64,000 nucleotides of DNA from Protoeuglena noctilucae (taxonomy: Eukaryota > Chlorophyta > Pedinophyceae > Marsupiomonadales > Marsupiomonadaceae). How positions within the stretch are numbered: position 1 is the first letter of the stretch; every line of letters begins with the position of its first letter. The stretch is taken from positions 1,488,001 to 1,552,000 of the forward strand of contig OY253672.1 of assembly GCA_958009085.1 (NCBI GenBank), given 5' to 3'. Positions 10,315 to 23,167 of this stretch are shown here, one piece after another. Under the pieces are notes generated by a model. It was given only the letters and a program-made list of their open reading frames with translations. It searched no databases and was not told the DNA's origin. Both the position numbers and the translations under genes were made by a program.

Positions 10315-12269
10315 TCACTTCTTCTTCTCTGCGGACGCCACCGCGCCCAGCAGCTCCTTGAAGATCAGGGTCCCAACTGCCAGGAAGGAAAGCAGCACGG
10401 CGGCTGAGAAAGCGCCCTCCGTGTTGTACTCCTGAAAAGACGGGCAGGGGCGGTTGTCTTGAGCGCACAGAGCCCGGGGGGTGAGATGGAGGCCGCGACA
10501 GTTGGCCCAGGAGCCGTGGGGTGGCTGCCGGGATGATAAATGGTCCGATCGGCCGGATTCATCTAGCACCCATTTTGACCGAAGGCCCTGTGGGTGCCAG
10601 TGCCCCCGGCTTCGAAAGGTGCGGCGCGTAGTCCGTGACATGGCTGCCAGGCGCTCGCCTCACCCCCCTTGTATGCCCTAGGATTTTAATGACATCCAGA
10701 GTCGTCATTGTTTGGGTTAGCGCTCACCTTGTACGCGGACTCGACGTACAGGGTCAGCGTCTGCGTGCGCCCGATGATGTTGCCCGAGATGACCGACACG
10801 GCCCCGAACTCGCCCATGGCGCGGGCGTTGGTGAGGATCACGCCATACAGCAGGCCCCAGCGGATGTTGGGGAGAGTCACGTTCCAGAACACCTGCGCAA
10901 CCACGGGCCGGACGCCGGCCGGTGAGGTGCCCGGTCAAGGGTCAGTTGTCGCACGCGGCCCGAGCGATCAAAGGTTTTGTGCGCTGCGCAAGGCTCGCCT
11001 GCCACTCGTTCGCGCCCAGCGTTCGCGCGGCCTCCTCCTCCGCCTCGTCCAAAGCCTCGAGGATGGGGATGAGCTCCCTGGCGACGTAGGGCAGCGTGAC
11101 GAAGATGGTGGCCAGGGCCATCCCGGGGAACGCAAAGACGACGTTGATGTCCAGCTTCTGAAGCGACGGCGACACAGGGGCAGTCGTTGGACACAGATTG
11201 CCAGTGGGGGGGCGGCCACGGCAGCGATGCTCTCGCAACGTGTGCATGCGCCCCTCGCGGCAGTTGCATGCGCCCCTCACCTCCAGGACTGGCGCGAACC
11301 ACCCGCCCCTGCCGTATAGGAGCACGAGCATGAGGCCGGTGACGACGGGGGAGATGGAGAAGGGGAGGTCGAGGAGAGTGATGAAGAGGCTCTTGCCGGG
11401 GAACTCGTTGCGCGCTACCACAAGCGCTGTGCAGATGCCGAAGACCGTGTTGATCGGCACAGCGACGGCCGCTGCGGGCGAGCGAAGGGCGGCGTCGCAA
11501 TCGCGAGGCTGGGTGGAGGGCGGCGGGGGGCTCTCCTCCCTCTTTGGAACCCAAACCGACGAAGCAGAGAGGCAACTGGCATGCTATCATGCCCTCACCG
11601 AGCGACAGGGTCATCTTGACCGCGTGTTGGAAGTCCTCGTCCGCAAAGGACTCGAGGAAGGGTCCGGGTCCGTTCGCGAAGGCCTGGCAGAACACGTTGA
11701 TGGTGGGGATGATGAGGATGACAAACACGTACGAGAGACCGACCCCGATGAGCAGCTTGTCCGCCAGCGTCTCAGGCTTTTGACCTGCGCGCGGCAGTGG
11801 GAGCGGCGCTCAGCGGCCGTTGCAGCAAACGGCGGCGCCGGGGAGGGGGAGGCGGATGTACGGGCCCATAAAGTTACCACGCGCCACGCGGTGCCGGGAG
11901 AGCAGAAGGATCAGATGCCCTCCCGGGGCGCGCGGCCGTAGGAAGGGCGCCGCGGAGCTTTCTCGCAGAGCTGTCCAAAAGACCGCCAGCCATGGACAAA
12001 GGCTGGCGTTCCCCTTGGCCCTGCTGGATCATCCGATAAGGGCGGCGCAGCTGCCGGCGCTTACCTGAGGAACTCTCGCCTCCCAAGCCCCCGCCGCCCC
12101 CGCCGCCCCTCGCAATCAGTCTCAATTTCCTCCGCCAGGAACTCTGGCCCCGAACCGGCGAGCCCAGAGGGGCCCACGGTCCCCCGTCCAGGCCGCCCCG
12201 CAGCGCAGCCCGCGCCGAGCCGGGAGCAGGTAACGGCCGGCTCTGACGCAGCGCAAGCATGCTCCTCAT
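10315..12269 (-). CDS. SULP: Chloroplast sulfate ABC transporter permease (CysT), nuclear-encoded
   Basis: Membrane subunit of the ABC sulfate importer of the plastid envelope. It supplies sulfate for cysteine synthesis and photosystem protein turnover. Six exons: 12065-12269, 11599-11784, 11281-11471, 10999-11157, 10728-10892, 10315-10431, giving about 340 residues. The first exon is an Arg/Ser/Ala/Gly-rich transit-like leader. The CysT/CysW family core follows: [43 protein letters not shown], and the permease EAA loop [14 protein letters not shown] (EAA---G---). [16 protein letters not shown] and [17 protein letters not shown] complete it. The intron after the EAA loop starts GCGAGC at 10998 instead of GT; protein conservation across the joint ([12 protein letters not shown]) fixes it. 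Start at 12269 keeps phase; a further upstream ATG at 12344 is possible. Confidence 0.9.
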
Positions 12270-12724
12270 CGCTGTCGCAGCGGAGCCGGGCCCCGCCTGC
12301 GCCGCGGGGCACCGCTGCGTCGGCATCGCCCCCCCCCGGCCCATCCCCGGTGGCCGCGGATTGCTGGCCAGCAGGCCTTCGCTTCGGGCAGGGGGCGGCC
12401 GCCCAGGACAGCGTTTGTCTCTAGACGGCCGTGGCCAGGGTGGGACGCCTAGACACGGGAGGGTGGCGCGGGAAAGGCCAGAAAAGCGTGCGGGAGGCGG
12501 CCCGCCCGCCCCCGCGCTGTGCGGCTTGCCGATTGCGGAATAAAGTGACCCCTCGTCGCAACGCCGGTGGCGAAGTCGAGGGAGCGCAGAAGTTGCGTTC
12601 GCGTGTCTTACGCCCGAAACACGATTCGTCCCCGGCGCGCTCGAACCCCCCCGCGCGCCCCTGGCCCATGCCTCTCGGGGATTGAGGAAGGCAATTTCTT
12701 GCCGAGATCTCCACTGGGGGCGCC
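12270..12724. promoter_or_regulatory. Divergent promoter region between SULP and ubiquitin-S27a
   Basis: About 450 very GC-rich bases between two start codons. It must hold both promoters and 5' UTRs. I see no TATA box and no extra gene. A ribosomal-protein gene on one side implies a strong promoter. Confidence 0.5.
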
Positions 12725-13496
<772 letters not shown>

Positions 13497-14055
13497 TTGC
13501 TGGGCCTACGGCTCGCGGTCCGAGGGACGCGGCAGAGGTTGCACATGCTTGGAGTGGGGAGGCAGGGGCCTTCAGGCGGCGCGCGCTTGGGTGTTGAAGC
13601 GCGTTTCCAACATCACTTGTTCGAAAATCGGCGATCCGTCGCCGCGAGCAGCCCTGGTACGCCTGGGTTAAGTATAGGCCCGTGTGCTGCTGGGATGGCT
13701 GTCCGAGGCCTCGCTCACGAACGGAGCAGTCGCTGGGGGGCTACAGATAGGCTCATGGCGCGCCGAAGGTGCCCAGCACGCGACGTCGGGCCCATGCGCG
13801 CCAAGCGCCAGCCTGGCAGGTTCGCCCGGCTGACGGTACCCAGCGCACTGCTTTTCAGCCGCCCCCGGCACGCCGCTGCTGAGTATTTGCATCGTAGCTT
13901 GCGCACGGATCGTTCGCAGCAAAGTAGCAAGGCGCTCCTGTCAACTCGAGCCGCAGTTGTCCCTTCGTCTTCCAAGCGCTGCCCGGTCGCTCCCGGGGTC
14001 GTCCGGCCGCTGTCGACTTGCGCTCCACGCGCTTGTTCCCAACAGCGGGTGGGGA
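13497..14055. other. Intergenic stretch downstream of RPS27A
   Basis: Holds the RPS27A 3' UTR and the presumed promoter and 5' UTR of the Tudor-like gene. Long open frames cross it on both strands but show no family resemblance and follow GC bias. No repeat or RNA gene was seen. Confidence 0.45.
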
Positions 14056-16553
14056 ATGACGGGGGCGCCTCAGGACCCCTGGAACCTGGAAGGGAAACAA
14101 ATCGAGTTTCAGGACGAGGAGGGGAACGATGTCGAGGGAAAGGTGCCCGCGTGGGCCCGCCAGGATGTGCGGAGATGCGCAAAGAAGCGACGGACCTGGG
14201 TCTCTCCTGTCCGCGGCGATGGGCCAGGGCGGGCCAGTGCTCCAACCTCGAGCACGGGCCGAATGTGGTGATTGACTTAGTTGCCGCCCCCTGTTCCCAT
14301 CTCCGTGCGCAGGTAATCAGTTGGCACAAGCAGCGGAACACGTACACGATCAAATGCCGCGACGGGAGGGAGCTGGAGGAGGTCATCGTGGCAGCGGTGG
14401 ACGAGAGGGTGCCGGCGGCCGCCAAGCCGCGCGTGGATAAGTGGTACTTCATGAAGTTAGACGAGGAGCCGTCGAGCACGCCCAGGTGGGGCCGCAGCGA
14501 GGCTTGCGCGCTGCCCTGGACGCCCCAGCGTGCCCCGCGCTGGGCTCGACGCAGAGCCCCTCTGCGCGGCCGCCCGCAGCGGCGACATGTGCGGCAAGTG
14601 CGCTGCGTGCAAGAAGGGCAAGGACTCGAAGCAGCAGTGTTTGATGAGCTCCGTGCGGTGGCTGGCGGACCGCAAGGTCTACTCGGCGCTGGTCGCGGAG
14701 ATGGGGGCTAACGCGATCGGTGCGCGCGTGCAGGTCCTGTGGCAGCAGGGCCCGCAGCAGGTAAGCGATGCAGGCGCTTGCGGTGGGCCTCGCGCTTTTC
14801 TGTCGCTCCGGACCTGCGCGGTTTCGGGCGCAGCGCAGTGGACATAGCACGCCCTCCTAGCACCCTGGAGCGAGGTCGCTGCGGCCTCGCTTCCGCGCAG
14901 TGGTTCGTGGGTACGGTCTCTGACTACGACGAAGTCAACGTCAAGCACCAGATCATCTACGACGATGGGGATGTCTCGAACGCCATGCTCACCAACCTCA
15001 TGATCCGGCCCATCGACCCAGAAGACCTCAAGCCCCTCGAGGCTGACTGGATGGCCCGAGACGTGAGCAAGCGCGCGCGTTTGCATTTCCGCATGGGCAG
15101 GATGACAGGCACTGATCGCCCCCTGTGGCACCCTAGCAAGCTCGTGCCTGGCCCTTTGACGTGCGCCCTTTCGCCCTGCTGCAGGAGCTGCGCGTGGTCG
15201 ACATCGAGGGCGAATGCTGCTTTGGGTCCCGTGTGCTCGGGGAGGCGGCTTGCGGGGAGCAGGTCCTCATCTTTGCCGGCGACCGCATTCAGGAAGGGAC
15301 CCTGGAGCGTTGGATCCCCGAGAAGCGCACGCACGTGGCCATGATCAAGTCGAAGGCGAGGACGTGGCCGTCGATGCGCTGCTGGTCATGGCTGGACACG
15401 GGTAGGTGTGCGCGTGCATGTGGGGCCAACCGCCCTGGTTTCGTCGGCCTGCGCAGGAGGTGCCTTTGAATTACCAGCGGCACGTGGTGTTGCGGCGCCC
15501 CAAGACCCCGGACTTCCCAATCTTGAAGCACATGCTGGCCGTGAACGACACGCGCAGTAGGTCATTCGCGACGAACCAAGCGCCGGTGGAGGGATCGAGG
15601 TGAGAGGATGGACATGAGCACGTCTGGGCGAGTTTTATCGCAGACGCGACGCGGGGTGCTTCACTGAGCGCGCAGCCGTCTGGTGCTGGTCTCGTGTCAG
15701 GCGGCTGATGTTGCATAACTGCCCGTGCTGCACAGGGGCAAGCGGCCGGCCAGCGTGGACCTGCGGGGGCTGGAGGAGGAGCTGGGGCAGGAGGTGAGCA
15801 GATGACCGTGCTCGACTCGCTGCCGGCGCCCCCTAGCCTCGGAGCACGTTCCCACTGCTGCTGCCCTTGTTGCTGTTGCTGCGGTGATACGCACTGTGGT
15901 GATACGCACTCGAGTCCGCGCTCCTGCATCTACGACCGCGCCCCTGATGCGCCCCCGCGCGCGCAGAGGCTTCCGGAGCACACGCGCAAGCAGCTCAAGT
16001 TGATCCAGGCATTGCGCGACCTCCCGGACGATGCCGACGGCAGGCAATACACCAAGGTGTCGTCGCTCTTCGAGCAGTTCTGCATGACGCACCCCTGCGT
16101 GCCCAAGGACACCCAGGCGCTGTGGAAGCTGTACGTGGCGGGGCGGGACTACTCCCACGAGGCACTCGAGTCGCAGTCCATCGGGCCTGCCGTCTATTTC
16201 TTCAACCCACTGGTGCACATGGTGCGTCGGGAGCCCGGTAGAGCCCCTGGGCGGCTCTGCAATGCGCCGGGCCCACGGCTGCGCTGTTGGCGGATGCAAG
16301 GGCCGACGGTCGCGCCTGTGGGGACCGTTTCACCAATACATGCGTATCGTGCGGTGTTTTGCTTCCGCAGATGGGGTTGTCATATGAGGACCTGGGGGAC
16401 ATCAAAAAGGTGCAGAAGGTGATGGACAAGGCCAACGGCAAGATACGGGTCTTCTGGCTCGCCACCCAGGGCATCTTCAACAGCCTCATGCGGCGGGAGC
16501 AGATGACCATGCCCAGGGAGCCAATCGCCGAGCAGCGATTTAACGGCGCCTGA
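14056..16553 (+). CDS. Tudor-like domain protein with a Cys-rich knuckle (function unknown)
   Basis: Nine exons can be joined in frame: 14056-14142, 14313-14485, 14580-14760, 14901-15062, 15185-15355, 15457-15560, 15736-15793, 15967-16221, 16371-16553, giving about 457 residues. A first Tudor-like beta module is WNLEGKQIEFQDEEG to VISWHKQRNTYTIKC. A short Cys cluster MCGKCAACKKGKDSKQQC, reminiscent of part of a CXXC finger, comes next. A second module follows with RVQVLWQQGPQQWFVGTVS and KHQIIYDDGDV, typical of Tudor/Agenet folds that read methylated histone tails. The C-terminal third (YEDLGDIKKVQKVMDKANGK) is not recognised. The intron at 15356 starts GCGAGG; phase supports it. A nuclear chromatin role is only inference. 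The ATG at 14056 was chosen because it opens directly into the first module. Confidence 0.68.
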
Positions 16554-16994
16554 GAGTAGGCAGGAACACGGTCAGCCGCTGCACATTGCCAATGGCTGAC
16601 GCCCAGTTCAGGCGCCCAGTCAGCATGTGTCGGGCCCTTTTGTAAGAGACAGAGATGCTTGAGCCCAGTACCTTTGCATACGTTGAGCATGCCTACGCTT
16701 GAATCGGTCAGAGCAGCAGCCAGCTGAGTTCGCCAATGGCTGGGTCCGCGTGCTTGCGTACGGACACGGACCGCGACTGCCTGGCCTCGCAATGACTCTT
16801 TTGTAACTCCTGCAGCGTCCTTTGCGATAAGATGGTGTGCATGAGGAGAATTCGCAGGGCAGCGGCGATTGCCGCCGACGCGCGGGCGTACAGCACATCT
16901 TTTTCCACGGTTGCCGAGGCTGTGCAGCGCGTAAGCCAAGATCCGGTAAGCCAAATGGTTGAACGTGCGCCTGACGTGCCCGCGCGCCGCGAAC
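16554..16994. other. Intergenic stretch before the HAD gene
   Basis: Contains the 3' end of the Tudor-like gene's transcript and the promoter of the next gene. An in-frame upstream ATG at 16959 could lengthen the HAD protein by 12 residues. Nothing else was recognised. Confidence 0.4.
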
Positions 16995-18958
16995 ATGTCG
17001 CGCGGTGGCGAATTTTCCGATGCCAGCCAGGCACTCCTGCACACGCAGCGAGTGCGGCCTGCCGGGCCCCCTGCTTTCGTGTTCGACATCGATGGCGTTC
17101 TTATCAGAGGCAAGACCGTCCTCGACGCTGCCCGGCGCGCCTTCTCCGCCTTGTACCGAAACGGACAGCAGCGATTTCCCGTCTGCGTTCTGACCAACGG
17201 CGGCGGCTCGACGGAGAAAAAGAAAGCCGCCCAATTGTCCGCATGGTTAGACGTCGAAATACGCGAGGTAAGCGGCCGCGCCATGAGGCCAGGGATTCGC
17301 TGGCCACCTCATGCCAGGGGCCGCCTGCCAGGGGTCGCCTTCATGCCGAGCATTTGATACCAAGACGGGTTCCCCGAACGTGCCCGTGTTTGCAGGAGCA
17401 AGTGGTCCTCGCGCACACTCCCATGGCGCGGCTGGCGAGCCACTACCAGGGCCGGCCCGTGGTGGTCGCGGGGCGGGGCGACGTTTTGCGTGTGGCGCAG
17501 AGCTACGGCTTCGGGGAGGTCCTCACTCCCGCCCAAATCGGGCTGGCGTACCCGTCCGCAACCCCCCTGTCGCGTTACAGTCACGAGTATGTCTGCGCGA
17601 GCTGCGGTCACGTGGGCGAGACGCTTGCGGAGGCCAACGCGCACGGATGGGACCAGGCCGCGGAGTACAGGTCCTTCCTGCCACTGGCAGAGGCCAAGTG
17701 AGGGGCTGGGAAGCATGCGCTGCGACGTGGGTGCCATATCAATTCCTAACCGAGACATGTCAATTCAAACGTGCTGCGTCCCTCACCGCACCCGCAGGTG
17801 CCCGGTGCGCAAGGGCGGGGCGGGGTCACCGGAGCGCCCCATCGCAGCGCTGCTGGTCTTCACGGACCCCACCGACTGGGCCCGTGACTTGCAGCTGGCA
17901 GTAGACCTCGTCTCATCGGGTGGAGTTCTGGGCGTTGGGCCCAGGGCATCGACTGACCAGATCGCTTACCCCGACGTCATCTTCAGTAACCCGGACCTTC
18001 TCTGGGCAAACGACTACCCCGCGCCTCGGTTCGGGCAGGGCGCGTTTGCGATTGCCCTGCAGGCGCTTTACAAGGAAGTCACGGGAGGGTCTCTGCCGTC
18101 CTCTGCCGTGTTTGGCAAGCCCCACGCGGTGCAGTATCGTCTTGTGGAGGACCGTCTTGTTCAGCAAGCGGTGGCACTGGGCCTCGTGGACGAATGCGAC
18201 CTCGAGACATCCACCAGCGATGCAGGTGGGACGCGTGGTTGTGAGAGCTGGTCCCTGCATGTGTGCTTGTGTTGCCTGGCCTGTGCAAATGCTGCAGCCA
18301 AGTGTCTGCAAGCGTGTTCGCCCATTCTCTGCATATACACGCTTGCCCAGTCTCTGCTAGCTGAGTGCAGAGAACGTGCTTTGCATGACTGGGGCGTGCG
18401 TTCCGTTCCCATCTGTGCAGGACCCTTGGGCGGCCACTCGGGCATCACGTCCGGCTCCCATTCAGCCGCACTGGAGCGCGCTCTGCAGGCGGCCGGGCTG
18501 GTCATGGAGCCCAAAGCACTGCCCTTCTCAAGCATCTTCATGGTCGGCGACAACCCCGCAGCAGGTGCACGTGTTCGTGCCGCACAATGCATGCGGCTGC
18601 CCGCACTATGCATGCAACTTGCGCCCGCCGCGCACTCTGCACGCTGTCTCGCTCACAGCTGCGCGGGTGTCTGGATGCTTTGACTCTCAGGCGTGGCTCT
18701 GAAAGTCATAGCGCCTCTCATCTCTGTTGAACACTGTTGAATCGCTTATCATCATCAGAGTGCCCCGCCGCCGCAGACGTGAGAGGGGCGAGAGCCGCGG
18801 GCAGTCCGTGGGTGCCCATCCTGGTGCGCACGGGCGTGCACCAGGGTGCGGGGAACTGCGAGCGTGACCCGGCGGATGTCGTGGTGGCGGACGTCCACGA
18901 GGCAGTACAGGCCGGCCTGCACCGCGCGCGGGAGTCCAAGTGGCACGCGCTGCGATGA
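16995..18958 (+). CDS. HAD-superfamily hydrolase, HDHD5/CECR5 (TIGR01456) type, with zinc-knuckle-like insert
   Basis: Member of the mitochondrial class IIA HAD group whose substrate is not settled. Five exons: 16995-17267, 17396-17670, 17798-18225, 18421-18564, 18777-18958, coding for 433 residues; all introns are GT-AG. HAD motifs seen: FDIDGVLIRG (nucleophile and acid/base Asp), VCVLTNGG, VFGKPH (Lys), and FMVGDNP (Mg-binding Asp). Family-specific stretches include VVLAHTPM and LWANDYPAPRFGQG. Between residues of about 155 and 190 lies YVCASCGHVGETLAEANAHG followed by EYRCP. This is a C-x2-C...H-like patch that I do not recall in animal homologues. Whether it is really coding depends on the donor at 17671 (AG|GTCCTT). 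Its 3' end faces the capping enzyme 170 bases away. Confidence 0.82.
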
Positions 18959-19128
18959 CGACGCGACTTATCGCTGCCGCGACCGCTGCTGTTCCGCGCA
19001 TCAGCAGATCATCTCCCGCGCGAGAGCGGGCGTGCAGAATGTGATAGTGCCTTGCTTCATGCGTCATCCTCGTTTTGCCTTGTTGGATCATGCACAGAGC
19101 ACTTAGGAGATGCAGCTACACAGGCTAG

Positions 19129-22100
19129 CTAGTCCAGCTTCGCGGCGCCGTTTGCGTCGCCGGCGACCGTTGCCCCGCCGTTGCCCTGCGCGGCCCCCTG
19201 CCCGTCCTTCGCCTTTCCCGCGGGACGTGCCTTGCTCTCTCCGAGCTCCACCAGCTCCTCGACGGAGATGTTCTCCTCGATGGTCTTGACCACGCTCTGA
19301 TAGACCGACCAGGCGTTCTGAATGCGAGCGTTACGAGGGGTGGGAGGGTCGGGGGAGCTGAGAGGGTCGGGGGAGTTGAGAGAGTCGAGACAGCCACATT
19401 GGTCACTTCTCTCGTCAACGATTCTCACCGGCAGGGTTTTGTCGGTTCGCTCTCGCAGCATCCGCCATCCCCCGCGCCCCGTGTCCCAGACACACTCACA
19501 GATGGAGCCGTGCAGCCTCTCCAGGCTGTCGATGCCGTCCTCGATCAAATACTGCGGGGAAGTAGAAGAGCGAGAATCACAACACGTGTCGAATGAACAC
19601 AGATACCGTGTAACACCATCGGCGCGATGCGCGATGCCGCCGTGTGGTACTGGAGGGTTAGGAGACAGCAGCAGGGGCTGACATTGACCCTCAAACGCAC
19701 CGAACAGTGCCCGAAACATACAAGACACCCAAGCCCCGAAACATACAAGACATGCATGCGACGGCCACTCGCCTCCCCCGTCAGGCACAGGCTGCCGTGC
19801 CTGCGGTCGCGAATCGCGTCGTCGCCCGCCGCCTCCGCCGCCGCTGCCAGCTGCTGCGGGGACCGGTTCTCCAGCACCCAGAGCGTGCCCTTGCCGCGGT
19901 CGGGTCCCGTGTCTGACACGCGCACCTGCGATGGAATGAATGAGTGGGTCGAGACGCGGTGACAGGGTGGCGGTGGCACCGTGCTGCTAACCCACCCATC
20001 ATCCCAGGTCGGGTGCAGCGCCCAGCGTTGTGACCCGGTAACCCTGTTGTAACCCTATCGGCAGCCATGCGAACACTACAAAACAAGAGTCCCCTATGCA
20101 GACGACGTATAACATCAAATCACCTGGAAATCGACCGAGTTGAGGTGGGAGAACTTCCACTTCATAATGTGCGGGTGGGTGTCGGCCACGTACGCGTCCC
20201 TTGCGCCCTGGTAGATGAGCCCGTCACACTCGTGCGTGAGCTTGGGGACGAAGCTCCGGAGCACCCAGCCGGCGCGCGGCAGCTCCCAGAACTCCTTGCG
20301 CACCACCCTCACCACCTCGAGCGAATAGTCATACCGTGCCAAAGCCGGCGAGGGGTGCTTCTGGTGCATGTAGGCCAGCGTGTTTTTCTCCAAACTGCGC
20401 CACCGCAGCACCTGGGAGTCGATCATCGCCCACCGGTCCCTGCGACGCACGCAACCGACGTATTTTACTGCAAGTTTGTTTGTTATTGCAGGTAACCATG
20501 CACTCTCGGTGCGGCAGCCCATGGAGACTTTGTCATTGACAAACCACTGGGATTGTTTCCGTCAGATATACAACAACAATCGTCACTCCCAGCTCACCGG
20601 AACGGCATGTCCGCGACCTGGCTCCTTGCGCTGGGGTCGGCCCGGTTGCCATCCACACACGCCTCGATCAAATCGTAAGCCAAGTAGTTCAAACGGAACC
20701 TGCCGCGTTCCCTGTCCTCATCCGCCACCAGCTCCCCATCCAGGATGGCCAGAGGGACCTGCAGGGACATCAACTGCACGCTCATCTGCTGGTCTCACAA
20801 CCAACCCCCTGCCTTCGCCTGACCACCGCCGGCACTGCCCCTCCCACTACCAGAGCCTCGCCTGCTCGAAGTCGCTGAGCTTGCACGGCGCCGTGTCCTT
20901 CGGTGACCTCCCGGGTATCCACGGAATGCGCACTTGGATGCGACGCACTTGGTTGGCGCGGTTGAGAAGGAAGACCCCGAAGACGGTCGCCACGAGGATG
21001 TAGCGCACACCGTCCGCCTTCCACGTGACCAGGTAGTCGTCCCTCCTCAGGTCCTCTGCGCAGGCGAGGGGAGAGTGTCGCGTGTCGGTACGCATGGTAC
21101 GCATCACATCACGCATCGTATCAAGCATGAATGTACAACCATAGGGAGGGACGCATGCACGTAGAACCATAAGACAGACCTCATGGGCAGGGCAGGGCAG
21201 TCTCTGAGGACCCTGGAGCAGCACAGCGCGCGCTCATAAACCACAAGGAGGGACCTCATGGTTGCTGACCCTCACGGGCAGCCCCAGGGATATGGCCAGC
21301 CCCCGTCGCGCTCACCCAGGTGATGCCTCTCAAGAGACACGGGCTGCGATCCCCGGAAGCGGATGCGGTCGGGCACGGCTGGCGTGCGCGAAATCTTCGA
21401 GTACACCACCGTGCGCACGAACGTCTCCTCCTGCTCCGTCACCGGCTCGCCCACGCTCTCCAGCACGGGCTTGCCCTGCCGGTCATATTCCAAAATCCCT
21501 AACCGGTCGCTCAGGCCAGTTTCTGGCGCCTCGTCCCCGGACTCGTCGTCCTCCTGCGGACATGGGACAAGCGCGGCGCTGTTAGGATGACGCTGCTAGG
21601 ATGGATGGAATGGAGTCCTTTGCTGCATCTATTGCGGGTCTCTGCACCGCAGCGCCGGTAGCGGTGCCCCTGGCCGCGAGGGTGGTCGTTTGCCCAGCCA
21701 TAGTGTGCCACACAACCCCATCGCAACAACCCCATAACTGCGCGCTCACATCCTCGTCCTTCCATTGGGGCCGCGGCGGAGTCGGGACGCTCGACGGCCG
21801 CTTCTCGCTGAAATACTCGTACAGGCAGTCGATGTAGTCGTGCTTGTAGATGCCGGGGGGGCGTGCCTCCGCAAACGCCCTCACGTGGGACGTGAGTGGC
21901 ACAAGGGACCCCATCAGACCTGCGGCAGCGTAGGGGAGAGGAATGAAACACACAGAAGGGAATTTAATGAGTCGCATGGCACCCGGTGTTGCTGACGAGC
22001 GTTGGGAGCCAGCACTGAAGGGGCAGCGCCGGGGCTGTGACTGGGACACAGTGCAGTGCTGCTTGGTTTGTGCATGTCACAAGAGTGCACTCACTCATGC

Positions 22101-23167
22101 GGTGGAGGAGCTGCACGATAATGTACCCCGTTCGGTTGAAGCCGTGGGTGCAGTGGATGAGGATGCCCGAGGGGCAGTTGAGCCGAGCCACGTCCAACTG
22201 CGGGGCAGGGACAGCGCAGTGCACATGGGAAAGGCAGTGCCTTGTGAAAGGAGAGAGTGGGGCACAAGGTTCATGAACACTCCTGCAAGCGACATCCGAC
22301 AGGTGTTGGGCTTTGCATTGGGTGCATGGGCCATGAGCAGTACTGCACGTGACCGCCCAAAATTGGTTCTATCTCCCATCCCACCCAATGCCTCCTCTCA
22401 CGTCGCTGAGCTGCTGTCCCTCCTGCCACTTGCGAGTAACAGCTGCCCGCTCCTGCCCCAGCTCCCGGAGCTTGTCCGTCATGAACTTGACGAACCGATT
22501 GACCGAGTCAGGTTGTGGGACCTGCTTGCGGCCGCGGCAGGGGATCTTGGCGTGCTCCACGCCCTCCCTTTTAAACTCCTCCGGCATGTAGTACTTGGAG
22601 GACTGCGGGGGGAGGCGACTCGCATCCATGAGGCGGGTGCTAATGACAGAGTAACGTGATGTGGGGCGTATGGCGAACGATGCATGACTCACGAACGTGA
22701 GGTCGACCACGAGGCGCGGGTTGACCTTGTAGACATCCGCGCATGTGTCGAAAGCGTCCAGGGGAGTCCAGAGCAGATGGGCCGGCATCTGCGGGGCGGG
22801 AAATGCGAACTGTTCGCGACACCCGCGCTCAACACACACCCGTTTCGTGCCCACGCCTCCCCACCTTGTCGGCCCACTTCTCCCCGATTGGGACCTTCAT
22901 AGGCATCAACACCGCGAGCGGGGGCGAGGCTGCGCCGAGAGGAATGGGCTTCCCCATCGAAGGCGTGCGCTCCCATCCCGGGGGCACCACAGCCGGGAGC
23001 TCCACGCCAGCTGGGGCGACGCCGGACGCCAAATCCACCGCAGATCCTTGCTCGCGGCCTATCGCCTCGTTTCTGCGGACAACGGTGCCGGTCAGCAACC
23101 CCGCTTTGCCCGCAATGTCCCATCCTTTCTCGCTGAGCAGCGCGAGGCGTGCCCCGCGATATGCCAT
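19129..23167 (-). CDS. Bifunctional mRNA capping enzyme (RNA triphosphatase + guanylyltransferase)
   Basis: Adds the m7G cap precursor to nascent RNA polymerase II transcripts in the nucleus. Twelve exons: 22865-23167, 22693-22788, 22402-22602, 22095-22197, 21750-21919, 21316-21553, 20862-21055, 20598-20785, 20124-20439, 19773-19925, 19429-19551, 19129-19317. A roughly 100-residue N-terminal extension precedes the cysteine-phosphatase-type triphosphatase. That domain has VVDLTF, KIPCRGR, the P-loop HCTHGFNRTG and FAEARPPGIYKHDYI. The nucleotidyltransferase has the lysine motif TWKADGVRY, LDGELV, KEFWELPR, HECDGLIY and MKWKFSHLNSVDF, then an OB-fold with ECVWD and MLRERTDKTLPNAW. The C-terminal tail is Ala/Gly/Lys-rich. 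Introns beginning at 20861 (GCGAGG) and 19772 (GCGAGT) have GC donors; no GT site there keeps phase. This is the metazoan/plant arrangement, not the fungal two-protein one. Confidence 0.93.

Noticed and set aside
13497-14711. A 400-residue open frame running from the RPS27A 3' end into the Tudor gene
   Set aside because: The conserved Tudor modules are in other phases joined by splice sites; this frame has no resemblance and crosses clear introns.
15356-15415. Apparent coding text GEDVAVDALLVMAGHG directly after the Tudor-gene exon, which would imply a one-base frameshift
   Set aside because: Continuing in that frame and using the following GT donor puts the next conserved exon out of phase. 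Splicing at the GC donor (15356) keeps phase, so the text is read as intron.
20785-20862. A GT donor (CTCTG|GTAGTG) in the capping enzyme instead of the GC donor
   Set aside because: Joining it to the next acceptor creates a stop codon or the wrong frame; only CAG|GCGAGG keeps LDGELV in frame.
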